40,546 nt of DNA from an uncultured Bacilli bacterium (GTDB lineage: Bacteria; Bacillota_I; Bacilli_A; RFN20; CAG-449): contig CANQTY010000008.1 in assembly GCA_947626895.1 (NCBI GenBank), positions 1 through 40,546 on the forward strand, given 5' to 3'. Numbering within the stretch: the first letter of the stretch is position 1; each line of letters begins with the position of its first letter. The translations under genes were made by a program, and so were the position numbers. The notes under the pieces are model-generated. The model was not told the origin of the DNA. It made no database searches and saw nothing but the letters and a program-made list of their open reading frames with translations. Shown piece by piece: positions 25,391-34,383 of the stretch.

Positions 25391-26989
25391 TTATTCATGA
25401 ATAATCATGCTATCTTGTTCCATTTCTTCAGGTTTAGTTGCTCCAAGTAAATCTAAGATTGTTGGAGCGATATTCGATAATTTTCCATCACTTCTTAATT
25501 TAAGGCCTTTTTTAGAAATAGCAAAAGGAACTAAATTTGTCGTATGCGCCGTGAATGGATGACCTTCTTCATCTTCACATTGTTCAGCATTTCCATGATC
25601 TGCAGTAACAATTAATATCGCATCATTATTTTCTACCCAATGAATAAGTCTTCCGACACATTCATCGACGGTTTCTACAGCTTTTACTACACTTTCTTCC
25701 ACGGCAGTATGACCAACCATATCACAATTTGCATAATTTAAGATGACAACATCTAAATCTTTCTTTTCTAATTCTTCCATGAGACGATCGGTTACTTCAT
25801 ACGCAGACATCTCAGGCTTTAAATCATAAGTAGCAACTTTAGGTGAATTCACTAAAATTCTTCTAGATCCCTTTAATTCAGGCTTTTCTTTTCCATCATA
25901 ATTAATGGTTCCATCAAAGAAGAATGTCACATGTGCATATTTTTCTGTCTCTGCTATACGGAGTTGAGTATATCCATTATTTGCAAGATATTCTCCAAGA
26001 GTATTATGGATACTTGGTAAAGCAAAGGCGATACTACCTTTTACAGAATCGGCATACTTCATCGTGCATACATAACAAATATTATTTACTATATGTTTCG
26101 GACTATAGGCTTTCCATTTTGGTGATCCATCAGCGTTTTTATCAGGATTTAAATAAAACGTAGGATTTGTAAATACAGTAGAAATTTGTATTGCTCTATC
26201 AGGACGGAAATTCATAAAGATAATTGCATCATTATCTTTAATACGTCCATCAATAGTATCATTATAAGCAGGAATGATAAATTCATCACTAGGATCTTTT
26301 CCCTGTGTTGGTAAATATTTATATTGTTCTTTTAAATAATCTTGATAAGAAGAAAAATGATTTCCTATATGATCCACGAGCATTTCATAAGCGATATTGA
26401 TACGATCCATATTTTTATCACGATCCATAGCATAATATCTACCAGAAATGGAAGCAATATGGCCAAAATTTAATTCATTCATCGTTTCTTGAACTTGATT
26501 TAAAAATATTACTCCCGATTGGGGATCAACATCTCTTCCATCCATGAAAGCATGAACAAAAACATCTTTTAAACCTTGCTCTTTTGCCATTTTAATCATG
26601 GCACAAATATGATCTACATGGGAATGTACCCCTCCAGAGGACATCAAGCCAAAAACATGTAAAGATGAATCATTTTGTTTTACATGATTCATAGCTTTTA
26701 AATATTCTTTATTTTGGAAAAATGAGCCATCTCTTACGGCTTTATTGATTAAAGTTAACGATTGATAAATGATACGACCCGCGCCAATATTCATATGACC
26801 AACTTCCGAATTTCCCATTTGTCCATCAGGTAAACCAACTGCTTCTCCACTTGCTTCAATTAAAGTTGTTGGGTATGTATTAAAGAAATAATCTAAATTT
26901 GGTTTTTTTGCTTTTAATACACAATTTCCTTTGACTTTTTTAGAAATTCCATAGCCATCCATAATACATAGAATAACTGTTTTTTTCAT
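25391..26989 (-). CDS. gpmI: Cofactor-independent phosphoglycerate mutase
   Basis: 532 aa, slightly longer than the usual ~510. Glycolytic 3-PG/2-PG interconversion with two metal ions. IMDGYG at the N-terminus, the phosphorylated-serine motif GQMGNSEVGHMNIGAGR (about 57-72), HAFMDGRDVDP, NFRPDRA, and VTADHGNAEQ near the C-terminus. Strong SD GAGGAGG. Sits between the LemA-like gene and pepF in one minus-strand group. Confidence 0.96.
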   Translation of the reverse strand: MKKTVILCIMDGYGISKKVKGNCVLKAKKPNLDYFFNTYPTTLIEASGEAVGLPDGQMGNSEVGHMNIGAGRIIYQSLTLINKAVRDGSFFQNKEYLKAMNHVKQNDSSLHVFGLMSSGGVHSHVDHICAMIKMAKEQGLKDVFVHAFMDGRDVDPQSGVIFLNQVQETMNELNFGHIASISGRYYAMDRDKNMDRINIAYEMLVDHIGNHFSSYQDYLKEQYKYLPTQGKDPSDEFIIPAYNDTIDGRIKDNDAIIFMNFRPDRAIQISTVFTNPTFYLNPDKNADGSPKWKAYSPKHIVNNICYVCTMKYADSVKGSIAFALPSIHNTLGEYLANNGYTQLRIAETEKYAHVTFFFDGTINYDGKEKPELKGSRRILVNSPKVATYDLKPEMSAYEVTDRLMEELEKKDLDVVILNYANCDMVGHTAVEESVVKAVETVDECVGRLIHWVENNDAILIVTADHGNAEQCEDEEGHPFTAHTTNLVPFAISKKGLKLRSDGKLSNIAPTILDLLGATKPEEMEQDSMIIHE

Positions 26990-27041
26990 GAACTAACCTC
27001 CTCTAAATCATTATAATAATCTTTTATTTTAAAATAAAGAA

Positions 27042-27569
27042 TTATTGTAAAGGTTCTCTTTTATGCCAATGGAAAATAAGAGAAATTAAACGAAAAGTCC
27101 AAAAGTGAATCCAATAATTATAAGCATAAATATCTTGATTATATAAAACGATTTCTTGGCGATAACGGTGATTAAACTCGAGCATTGAACGATGAAGACT
27201 ATCGATTTCTTCTGGGGTGCTAATTTTCGAAGTTTCTAATAATAAAAATAAAGCTCCCGCCGTATCGGTGATAATCGTTTTCATTTTTAATCGTTCCACT
27301 GTGGATAATTTCATCATTTCTTTTTTCTCATGAAGATTTAAAGAAATTAATAATTCTTCAGGAAGTTTATATCCTGCTTTTAACATCTTATCTCCAAGAA
27401 TTACGGTTAAATCATAATGTTGAGCCATTAAAGAATTGATGGTTATTTGTCTTTTCTTCAATCTTTTCTTTAAGCGAATAACATTGATCATAATTAAAGT
27501 ATCAACGATAAGTAGAACACCAATAAGCACGGAAAGAACAATAATGAAAATCAATAATTCTTGTGACAT
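27042..27569 (-). CDS. LemA-like membrane protein
   Basis: 175 aa. One N-terminal transmembrane helix (about 5-30), then a basic stretch and a helical domain. The C-terminal YNQDIYAYNYWIHFWTFRL resembles the YN...YN...F pattern of the LemA family. Function of LemA proteins is unknown. SD AAGGAG. First gene upstream of gpmI (52 bp gap) and divergent from the cvfD-like gene. Confidence 0.65.
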   Translation of the reverse strand: MSQELLIFIIVLSVLIGVLLIVDTLIMINVIRLKKRLKKRQITINSLMAQHYDLTVILGDKMLKAGYKLPEELLISLNLHEKKEMMKLSTVERLKMKTIITDTAGALFLLLETSKISTPEEIDSLHRSMLEFNHRYRQEIVLYNQDIYAYNYWIHFWTFRLISLIFHWHKREPLQ

Positions 27570-27589
27570 TTTTTTAAACTCCTTTTAAA

Positions 27590-27618
27590 AAGATAGCTAA
27601 AAATCAATCTTTTTTCAA
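27590..27618 (-). promoter_or_regulatory. Promoter of lemA-like/gpmI/pepF
   Basis: On the minus strand TTGAAA (27618-27613), N17, TATCTT (27595-27590). The -10 is 20 bp before the start codon and just ahead of the SD. Confidence 0.5.
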
Positions 27619-27667
27619 CACTTACGAATTCTTTTTAAAAACAAATGATTTTTTTCAACTGATTCAT

Positions 27668-27673
27668 TATAAT
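27668..27673 (+). promoter_or_regulatory. -10 box of the cvfD-like/pgi operon
   Basis: TATAAT, 23 bp before the start codon; SD CAGGTGAAG follows. The -35 region is not clear. Confidence 0.55.
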
Positions 27674-27696
27674 TGTAATAGAAATCAGGTGAAGAT

Positions 27697-28062
27697 ATGC
27701 TTTATCAAGTCGGTGACATCGTTGTTGGAGAAGTAACTGGTATTCAATCCTACGGAGCATTTGTACGCCTAGAAAGTGGAGAATCTGGACTAGTTCATAT
27801 CTCTGAAATCTCTTCTTTATTTGTGAGAAATATCGAAGATTATGTTTATGTTGGTCAAGAAATTAGAGTCAAAATTCTTGAAGTTCTTAAAGATAAAGGA
27901 TTATATCGTTTATCGTATAAACAAGCTTTATTAAGAAGAAGACAAAATGTAAGAAAAATCACTTCAAGAAGAAGACTTATTCAAGATCATGATTTTCACC
28001 CCTTAGCACGTCTTTTACCCATATGGATGAATGAAGAATTAAAGAAAATAAAGGAGGAATAA
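27697..28062 (+). CDS. S1-domain RNA-binding protein (CvfD/YugI/GSP13-like)
   Basis: 121 aa. A single S1 domain at residues 4-75 (VGDIVVGEVTGIQSYGAFV, SGLVHISEIS, VKILEVLKDKG), then a short basic tail. Relatives bind RNA or ribosomes and act in post-transcriptional control and stress survival in Firmicutes. The stop is one base before the pgi start, so the two are translated from one message. Confidence 0.88.
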   Translation: MLYQVGDIVVGEVTGIQSYGAFVRLESGESGLVHISEISSLFVRNIEDYVYVGQEIRVKILEVLKDKGLYRLSYKQALLRRRQNVRKITSRRRLIQDHDFHPLARLLPIWMNEELKKIKEE

Positions 28063-28063
28063 T

Positions 28064-29344
28064 ATGATCCATGTTGATTTGACCCATGTAAGAGAGTCCA
28101 TCCCATTTAAAACTTACTTAGAAAAAGTAAAAATGATCAATCAAATGATTGATGATAAATCTGGAAAAGGAAATGATTTCCTTGGTTGGACAACTTGGCC
28201 ATCTACTTATGATAAAGAAGAAGTAGAAAGAATTATCTCATGTGCAGAAAGAATTAAAAAAGAATATGAAACTCTTGTCGTATGTGGAATTGGAGGTAGT
28301 TATCTAGGCGCACGCGCAGCAATTGAAGCCCTCACAGGTCTATATCCAGAAAATCGTATTGAAATCATTTATTTAGGTCAAACATTATCCCCAAATTATA
28401 TTGCACAAGTCTTAAATTATTTAAAAAATAAAAAATTCTGTGTTAATGTCATTTCTAAATCTGGAACCACGACTGAAACAAGTGTTGCTTTCCGTTTATT
28501 AAAAAAACTTTTAATGGAAAAATATGGTAAAGATGCCTCTAAAGCAATCTTTGCTACAACGGATAAGGCTCGTGGAGCTTTAAAGCAAGAAGCTAATAAA
28601 GAAGGTTATGAAACTTTTGTTATCCCTGATGACATTGGGGGTCGATATAGTGTCATTACCGCGGTAGGTCTTCTTCCAATCGCTTGTGCAGGTGGAGATA
28701 TCATCGCCTTATTAAAGGGCGCAGATGATGCACGTATTGCTTATGATAATGGGGATTTAATGAATAATCCATGTTATCAATATGCTGTGACAAGAAATTA
28801 TTTCTATAATCACAATAAATCCGTTGAATTATTCGTCACTTATGAACCCCATCATACTCAAATTGGTGAATGGTTAAAACAACTCTATGGCGAATCTGAA
28901 GGTAAAGAAAAGAAAGGATTACTTCCTGATTCTGTAACCTTCTCTACTGATTTACATTCTTTAGGTCAATTTGTTCAAGATGGTTCACCTATCTTATTTG
29001 AAACTATTGTAAGAGTCAATACCCCAAGTGAAGATATCACGATGGAAGAAGAAGAAAATAATCTTGATGGTCTTAATTATCTCGCGGGTAAAAAATTATC
29101 CTTTGTCAATGAAAAAGCTTTCGAAGGAACTTTAAAAGCCCATGAAGAAGATGGAAAAGTACCTAATATCATCATCACTATGGACAAAATGGATTCTTAT
29201 AATTTAGGCTATTTATTCTATTTCTTTATGAGAGCCTGTGCAATGTCTGCTTACTTAATGGATATTAACCCATTTAATCAACCGGGTGTAGAAATCTATA
29301 AACATAATATGTTTGTTTTACTTGGTAAACCAGGTGTTAAATAA
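28064..29344 (+). CDS. pgi: Glucose-6-phosphate isomerase
   Basis: 426 aa, glycolysis (glucose 6-P to fructose 6-P). GIGGSYLGARAAIEAL (about 75-90), SKSGTTTETS (about 137), GGRYSVITAVG (about 200), and the C-terminal helix with the active-site lysine region (NQPGVEIYK). SD AAGGAGG lies in the end of the S1-domain gene. A terminator follows. Confidence 0.97.
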   Translation: MIHVDLTHVRESIPFKTYLEKVKMINQMIDDKSGKGNDFLGWTTWPSTYDKEEVERIISCAERIKKEYETLVVCGIGGSYLGARAAIEALTGLYPENRIEIIYLGQTLSPNYIAQVLNYLKNKKFCVNVISKSGTTTETSVAFRLLKKLLMEKYGKDASKAIFATTDKARGALKQEANKEGYETFVIPDDIGGRYSVITAVGLLPIACAGGDIIALLKGADDARIAYDNGDLMNNPCYQYAVTRNYFYNHNKSVELFVTYEPHHTQIGEWLKQLYGESEGKEKKGLLPDSVTFSTDLHSLGQFVQDGSPILFETIVRVNTPSEDITMEEEENNLDGLNYLAGKKLSFVNEKAFEGTLKAHEEDGKVPNIIITMDKMDSYNLGYLFYFFMRACAMSAYLMDINPFNQPGVEIYKHNMFVLLGKPGVK

Positions 29345-29359
29345 ATATCATTACTAGCT

Positions 29360-29385
29360 AAAAAGAGGAGCAATCCTCTTTTTTT
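29360..29385 (+). terminator. Terminator of pgi operon
   Basis: AAAGAGGA, GCAA tetraloop, TCCTCTTT followed by further T. It starts 16 bp after the pgi stop and may also serve the convergent AbiEi-like gene. Confidence 0.9.
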
Positions 29386-29394
29386 CATGCTTAT

Positions 29395-30132
29395 TTAATA
29401 ACCTCCTCGAATTTGGGACAAAAGATCTTTTGGTGCCATTAATTGCCAATAAGAATCATATACTATTTCCTTATAATCATTTTTTAAAAAATATTTTACT
29501 TGTTTTGTAAGATGACTCTTACATTCAAGAAAAAAATCTTCACTAAGTCCAAATTTAGTTTGATAATGCTTTAGAATATATCCTACCTTTTGATATAAAA
29601 ATATAGAATTATAAGCACTAAGTGCTCCAAGTAATTCTTTTTCATTTAGGTTAGGAATAATCTCAAGAGCATATAGAAGTTCATCAATTCCTCCTGAAGA
29701 ATCAATATCATCAATACAATCTATCACTGTGCGTTCTAAAGATGTGACACGAACGCGTGCTTGATTAATGTAGTTAATACCATAACTATTGTTTGGTTTT
29801 TGACGAATATAATCGATATCAAGAAAGGTAAATGAATTAAATCGTGACTTGCTTCCCACCATTAAAGTATGGAATACTTGATTTGCTACGCCATAATATT
29901 CAAGCGCAGAATGATAACAAAGAAATGCATCATCAGTGATTTTACTAGCAATCTCAAATTTTGTAACTAATGGCTCACCTGTGACATCTAGTAAGACATA
30001 AAGTTTCTTACGCACTTTCATAATTCTTTTTGCACGAAGTAGACCTGCAATCCAATTATTGTATTGCACTTCACTTGAAAACTGTGATTGTACATCTGCT
30101 TTTGTAAAAATATAAGAGGCTAGTTTTTTCAT
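29395..30132 (-). CDS. AbiEi-like antitoxin/transcription regulator, stand-alone
   Basis: 245 aa. Pattern of type IV antitoxins: N-terminal winged helix (FTKADVQSQF...WIAGLLRAKRI), then ...CYHSALEYYGV... and ARVRVTSLERTVIDCIDDID, the conserved ERT(I/V)xDC region. No nucleotidyltransferase toxin is adjacent in the same unit. It is a more distant relative of the two 200-aa AbiEi-like proteins upstream. SD AAAGGATG. A palindrome sits in its own promoter region. Known AbiEi proteins repress their own promoter; here that is inferred. Confidence 0.75.
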   Translation of the reverse strand: MKKLASYIFTKADVQSQFSSEVQYNNWIAGLLRAKRIMKVRKKLYVLLDVTGEPLVTKFEIASKITDDAFLCYHSALEYYGVANQVFHTLMVGSKSRFNSFTFLDIDYIRQKPNNSYGINYINQARVRVTSLERTVIDCIDDIDSSGGIDELLYALEIIPNLNEKELLGALSAYNSIFLYQKVGYILKHYQTKFGLSEDFFLECKSHLTKQVKYFLKNDYKEIVYDSYWQLMAPKDLLSQIRGGY

Positions 30133-30160
30133 ATTGATTCATCCTTTTTAACCATTTGAA

Positions 30161-30192
30161 CTCAGAACAATGCTATTTTCAATTGTTTTGAG
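30161..30192 (-). promoter_or_regulatory. Inverted repeat upstream of the stand-alone AbiEi-like gene
   Basis: CTCAGAACAAT (30161-30171), 10-bp spacer, ATTGTTTTGAG (30182-30192), one mismatched pair. No T tract follows, so it is more likely an operator than a terminator. Confidence 0.6.
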
Positions 30193-30218
30193 TAAATATA
30201 GATAAAAAATTATAACAT

Positions 30219-30830
30219 TTATAACCAAATACCTAAGATATCCGTTGCTTTAGTTTCTACATGTAGCATACGAGCGTAATCAAAAAGAGGAACTACTTTA
30301 ATTCTTGTATTATATACATAGGATTTAAGCGCTTGAGTAACCATCTTTTTATCCATTTTATGCATATTTTTTAAAACATCACAAATGGTTCGTTCTCGAT
30401 CATAAATTGGTATCTTTTGACCATCTATTTCTATGGTTGTAAGTCCTATAGAAAAAAGATGAGATTCCATACGATATGCTTTAATAAGGGGATAATTTAT
30501 ATCTAAATTAACTTTAGAACTATGTTTATCTAAAGCAATATTCCATTTATCAGGTAAAGTATCTATATATCCATAATAATAAAGTGCTGTTTCCATACAG
30601 AATATTGCATTAGGAAAAAGACGATGGATAAAATATATTTCATTCTTTTGTTTTTTTTCACTTGCCCAAAAATAAATATCTTTATTGTTTTTAAAAAGAT
30701 ATCCTTCTTTTACCATCGGATTAAGAATATCGTAATAGATATTTTCTTTTTTTAGTTCAGACAAAGTCATGACATATTGATATTTTTTAAATAATTCATG
30801 AAGTGATTCAATTTGATTTTTATCTAGCAT
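30219..30830 (-). CDS. AbiEi-like antitoxin, orphan
   Basis: 203 aa, clearly paralogous along its length to the antitoxin at 31838-32446: FHRLFPNAIFCMETALYYYGY-type segment, the DRERTICDVL motif (about residue 143-152) and the same C-terminal ending (LGIWL versus IGVWL). It follows the AbiEii gene but has its own palindromic promoter region and no toxin of its own downstream. SD GGGAGA. It may be the leftover half of a second abiE pair, or an antidote that shields against related toxins. Confidence 0.78.
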   Translation of the reverse strand: MLDKNQIESLHELFKKYQYVMTLSELKKENIYYDILNPMVKEGYLFKNNKDIYFWASEKKQKNEIYFIHRLFPNAIFCMETALYYYGYIDTLPDKWNIALDKHSSKVNLDINYPLIKAYRMESHLFSIGLTTIEIDGQKIPIYDRERTICDVLKNMHKMDKKMVTQALKSYVYNTRIKVVPLFDYARMLHVETKATDILGIWL

Positions 30831-30845
30831 ATTTTTCTCCCTTCG

Positions 30846-30879
30846 ATAAATTTCTGAGATTTTTTATTAAGAAATTTAT
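30846..30879 (-). promoter_or_regulatory. Inverted repeat upstream of the orphan AbiEi-like gene
   Basis: Perfect arms ATAAATTTCT (30846-30855) and AGAAATTTAT (30870-30879) with a 14-bp spacer, just upstream of the SD. The sequence is unrelated to the other AbiE operators here. Confidence 0.6.
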
Positions 30880-30941
30880 ATATTATTTAATCTTTATACT
30901 TAAATAAATTAGTTAGATAAACATAGAAAATTTATTTTGAA

Positions 30942-31838
30942 TTAACACCATTCTCCTTTTTCTGCGAACCATTTTTTATTCCATGTAGTATGACTTAACA
31001 TAGCATCTGAGACTGGTTTTAAAAATTTAGCTATTTCTTTGATAACAACGGATAATTTAAGTGAATCATTCTTTATATTTTTCATAAAATCAGTCCATCG
31101 TTTCTTTATATTTTCGTTATCAATAAGAGCAATAATTCGCAAAAAACTTTCATGATTATAAACTGTATTATTATGCTGCAAAGCCTCAAAAATTGCCTTT
31201 TGTAAAATCTCTCCATCGAAATCGAAAGTGTTTGACAAGTAATAAATATCATAAAAATCCTTCATTCGACTAGTTAATTCGTAACGTTCTAAAATTGCAC
31301 TGAATTTTTCTGCAATAGTGCTTTCAAGGGAATATGTATTAATTATTGGAGATTCAAAATCAGGAAGTAACGCTTGTATCGTTCTTTTTTTGGCCTCTGG
31401 AATGATAACATTTCCGATAGCAAAATCTAAATATAACTTTGCACGAGCGTTATTTACATATCCCATGATTGTGACACCCACTCCTGGATAATTTTTATGA
31501 ACAGCAATAGGATGATATTCAACTGGCACCATCCGAATAAAATCATTGCCTGTTGGTACTTTAATAATTTCTTCAATCATTTTTTTAATATCATCACTTG
31601 AATGCGAATAGTTTCTTAATAGGAAATCAGCATCCATTGTTAAACGACTTTCAAAATTCGTTAATACATAGATAAACATTCCACCTTTTAAAACTAAGCA
31701 ATCACAATACTTAGATTTAGCAATTTTTCTATAAAATTCCTCAAGTAAAAAAAGCTCAATAAATTTTTGATGAGTAATATTAAATGTCTTTGTTTTATTT
31801 TTAAGTCTTGCAAGAACAGACGCACCTTTATCTTCCAT
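30942..31838 (-). CDS. abiEii: AbiEii-family nucleotidyltransferase toxin
   Basis: 298 aa from the ATG at 31838; the track's GTG at 31847 lies only a base or so from the SD (AGGAG), which is well placed for the ATG. Family motifs are intact: LKGGMFIYVL, the acidic MDADFLL, the later EKFSAILERYE and MKDFYDIYYL. AbiEii enzymes transfer nucleotides to targets such as tRNA acceptor ends and stop growth; AbiE acts as phage abortive infection and plasmid stabilisation. Its start overlaps the upstream antitoxin stop (TAATG), the classic abiEi-abiEii order. Confidence 0.9.
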   Translation of the reverse strand: MEDKGASVLARLKNKTKTFNITHQKFIELFLLEEFYRKIAKSKYCDCLVLKGGMFIYVLTNFESRLTMDADFLLRNYSHSSDDIKKMIEEIIKVPTGNDFIRMVPVEYHPIAVHKNYPGVGVTIMGYVNNARAKLYLDFAIGNVIIPEAKKRTIQALLPDFESPIINTYSLESTIAEKFSAILERYELTSRMKDFYDIYYLSNTFDFDGEILQKAIFEALQHNNTVYNHESFLRIIALIDNENIKKRWTDFMKNIKNDSLKLSVVIKEIAKFLKPVSDAMLSHTTWNKKWFAEKGEWC

Positions 31839-32446
31839 TATAACCACACTCCTATAAAACGATTTACTTTTTTTTCGACATGCAGTATCTTTGCATATTT
31901 TTTCAGTTTAAACAAATTTTTTTCCGAATCTTCAATATAAGCAATAATTGCTTTATTAAATGTTTCTGCATATAGCTTATTCATATAACGCAAAACATCA
32001 CAAATGGTACGATCTTTATCATAAATTTTTACTTCAAAACCATCGACATCCCCTTTAGTTTCCCCAAGATGAAGGATACTAGAATCCATACGAATAGCTT
32101 TAACAAAAGGATAGTCTATTTTAGTACGATCTTTAGAAACATTTCTATCAAGAGCAAGATTCCATTCATTAGGGATAAAATCACTATAACCATAATAAAC
32201 AAGAGCAGTTTCTAAACATAGTATAGCATCTGGAAAAAGACGATTAATAATTAGAATATCACTATATATTCCATCCTTTTCCCAGTGATAAAAGCCTCTT
32301 TTAAGTCTTTCAATCAAACCTTCATTTAGCATACGCTGAATATCAACATGATATAATTTTTCTTTTAAAAGTTCTTTAGTTGTCATAATATATTGGTAAC
32401 TAGCAAATAGATTTTCTAGCTCAACAACTTTATTTTCATCAAACAT
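31838..32446 (-). CDS. abiEi: AbiEi-family antitoxin (cognate of the AbiEii toxin)
   Basis: 202 aa. N-terminal winged helix (MTTKELLKEKLYHVDIQRMLNEGLI), INRLFPDAILCLETALVYYGY, and the conserved DKDRTICDVLRY. Known antitoxins of this type counter the toxin without forming a stable complex and repress the operon by binding repeats upstream. SD GAGGTGAAA. Two identical 15-bp repeats lie upstream. Stop and toxin start share a base (TAATG). Confidence 0.88.
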   Translation of the reverse strand: MFDENKVVELENLFASYQYIMTTKELLKEKLYHVDIQRMLNEGLIERLKRGFYHWEKDGIYSDILIINRLFPDAILCLETALVYYGYSDFIPNEWNLALDRNVSKDRTKIDYPFVKAIRMDSSILHLGETKGDVDGFEVKIYDKDRTICDVLRYMNKLYAETFNKAIIAYIEDSEKNLFKLKKYAKILHVEKKVNRFIGVWL

Positions 32447-32457
32447 AATTTCACCTC

Positions 32458-32472
32458 TTTTCGTAAACCACC
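32458..32472 (-). repeat. AbiE operon repeat, proximal copy
   Basis: TTTTCGTAAACCACC on the + strand, identical to 32559-32573. Lies next to the abiEi SD, probably downstream of the transcription start. Confidence 0.75.
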
Positions 32473-32558
32473 ATATTTTTTATTAATTAAATGTTGCAAA
32501 TATAGTATGACATAATTTCAAAAGAAAATCAACATGTTTTTAATGCATACAAAAGATA

Positions 32559-32573
32559 TTTTCGTAAACCACC
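32559..32573 (-). repeat. AbiE operon repeat, distal copy
   Basis: Second exact copy of the 15-bp word, same orientation, 101 bp away. The two copies bracket the likely abiE promoter (on the minus strand TTGATT, N17, CATACT around 32500-32533), consistent with antitoxin autorepression. Confidence 0.7.
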
Positions 32574-32617
32574 TCAAAATATTTTACTATGAACTCTTAA
32601 AATTTGTTTCTTTCCAA

Positions 32618-32654
32618 ATGAAAATGACCCTGAATCCTAAGACTCATAGGTCAT
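32618..32654 (-). terminator. Terminator of the lipoprotein operon
   Basis: On the minus strand ATGACC pairs with GGTCAT, with an inner GAGTC-TTAG-GATTC stem, followed by TTTTCATTT. It begins about 20 nt after the stop of the last operon gene. A second perfect hairpin (ACCTAAT/ATTAGGT, 32672-32689) covers that stop codon. Confidence 0.6.
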
Positions 32655-32673
32655 CTCCACTTAATGGTTTCAC

Positions 32674-34371
32674 CTAATTTTTATTAGGTAAGGAAGCTAA
32701 GAAATTATCTAAACTCTCGACTTTGGCTTTACCAAATCCTGTATATTCAAAATCACTATAATAATAAGTCATATTCCCCATGACATCGAAAAGTCCACCA
32801 TATCTAACTTTTGTATTTGAGGGTTCTTGTTCATCATAATTAATACTTAGAATGATACCCATAGGGCTAAACATTCCTGTAGAAACTAAATCAGAAAAGA
32901 TTTCTTTAGCAATATAAGAACCAAAAGTTGTCCAAGAAGCATATTCTTTATAATCCTTTAAATTTTCATAATCATCTGTAGATGTTTCTTCAAACGAATA
33001 TAATACTGTCTGCATTTGATCCATGATGAGCGCTAAATTTTCTACATAATCATAATATTTTAAATATCTTAATCCTAGATAACCTGTTTCAGTAATCATA
33101 TCGCCAATCGTATAAACAATATTATTTTCTTCATCTTTTGAGGCCGTAAATTCATATACGCCATCTTCATAATCTTGTTTACCTTCAAGATTGATATAAC
33201 CATTATCTACATACGTATAGGTTTCTTTTGTTTCTTCAATATATTCATCACTATAATCGATAAAACAATAATCTTCTGTATAATAGCTTTTTCCCATTGA
33301 AATAGATGTTTTATCTTCTTTTGTATAAGTTCCTAACTCACAATAGAAGTTATGATTTGCACTTAATTCTTTCACTTTAGTGATATCATCATATGTTTCA
33401 GGAACAACGACCTTATGATTTTTTAAATAATTATGTAATGCTTCATTTTCTTTATTTCCTAAATCATGGAAATGAAGAGAAAAACTCGCATCGATATTAT
33501 AAGTAATAAAGCCATAATCTAATTTAAATTCATAAGGGGATATTATATTAATTGTAATATTTTTTAAGTTCGTATATAAATCCATCATGATGTCTTGGCT
33601 AGACATATTTTGTGTTAACATTAATACACATGCTTCGACAAAAGATTGATCTTCAATTTCATAACTATTTTCATCATTTAATTGATTTACACGAAGACTA
33701 GATAAAGGTAAATCTGTGACATCTGTAATCATTACATGATAATCACTAATTCCTTTTCTAAAATATTGGGCTCCGACAACTTCATTATTTTGTTTTCCAT
33801 ACATGAAAGCATTATTCACATCATAACTAATTCCATAAGAGCCAATAAAGGGTTGAGATCCTTTTCCTTTTAAAGTGAATTCATAAGAATCACTATAGAA
33901 GTTTTCTTCATAATCTAAGGAATATTGACTTGTATCATCATTATAGTAACCCTCGCCTGTAACTACATAACTTGTAGAATTTAAGTATCTTCTTAAGACC
34001 ACTTCTGGTTCCATACTATCAATAACTTCTAGTTCAAAAGAAGTTTTAATACTAGAATCACTATTTAAAGTAGCTTCAATAGTTGTTTTACCTAAAGCAA
34101 TTCCTTTTAAAAGTCCAGAAGAGGATACCGTAGCGACCTTTTTATTGCTACTTATGTAACTTACTTCACATTCATCTTCCCCTAGATAGGCCTTTAATTG
34201 AAAATATTCTCTTATGCCAATTCTATCTTTCTTTTCTAGAGTTAAAGTCTTTTTAGTTGATTCACTACTTGTACTATCTTCACTAACCTGTGAATGATTA
34301 CAACTATAAAAGTTAAAGGATAATAAGGTTAAGGAAAGAACACATAATATTCCTTTTAAAGCTTTTTTCAT
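32674..34371 (-). CDS. Lipoprotein with a Big_2-like domain
   Basis: 565 aa. Lipoprotein signal (LTLLSFNFYSC), a Ser/Thr-rich linker, then one bacterial Ig-like Big_2 module at about 45-115 (VSYISSNKKVATVSSSGLLKGIALGKTTI). The remaining ~450 residues are Tyr/Asp/Glu-rich and not recognised. Last gene of the four-gene lipoprotein operon, 12 bp after the LRR gene. Surface-exposed; role unknown. Confidence 0.8.
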   Translation of the reverse strand: MKKALKGILCVLSLTLLSFNFYSCNHSQVSEDSTSSESTKKTLTLEKKDRIGIREYFQLKAYLGEDECEVSYISSNKKVATVSSSGLLKGIALGKTTIEATLNSDSSIKTSFELEVIDSMEPEVVLRRYLNSTSYVVTGEGYYNDDTSQYSLDYEENFYSDSYEFTLKGKGSQPFIGSYGISYDVNNAFMYGKQNNEVVGAQYFRKGISDYHVMITDVTDLPLSSLRVNQLNDENSYEIEDQSFVEACVLMLTQNMSSQDIMMDLYTNLKNITINIISPYEFKLDYGFITYNIDASFSLHFHDLGNKENEALHNYLKNHKVVVPETYDDITKVKELSANHNFYCELGTYTKEDKTSISMGKSYYTEDYCFIDYSDEYIEETKETYTYVDNGYINLEGKQDYEDGVYEFTASKDEENNIVYTIGDMITETGYLGLRYLKYYDYVENLALIMDQMQTVLYSFEETSTDDYENLKDYKEYASWTTFGSYIAKEIFSDLVSTGMFSPMGIILSINYDEQEPSNTKVRYGGLFDVMGNMTYYYSDFEYTGFGKAKVESLDNFLASLPNKN

Positions 34372-34383
34372 GTCTTCTCCTTA

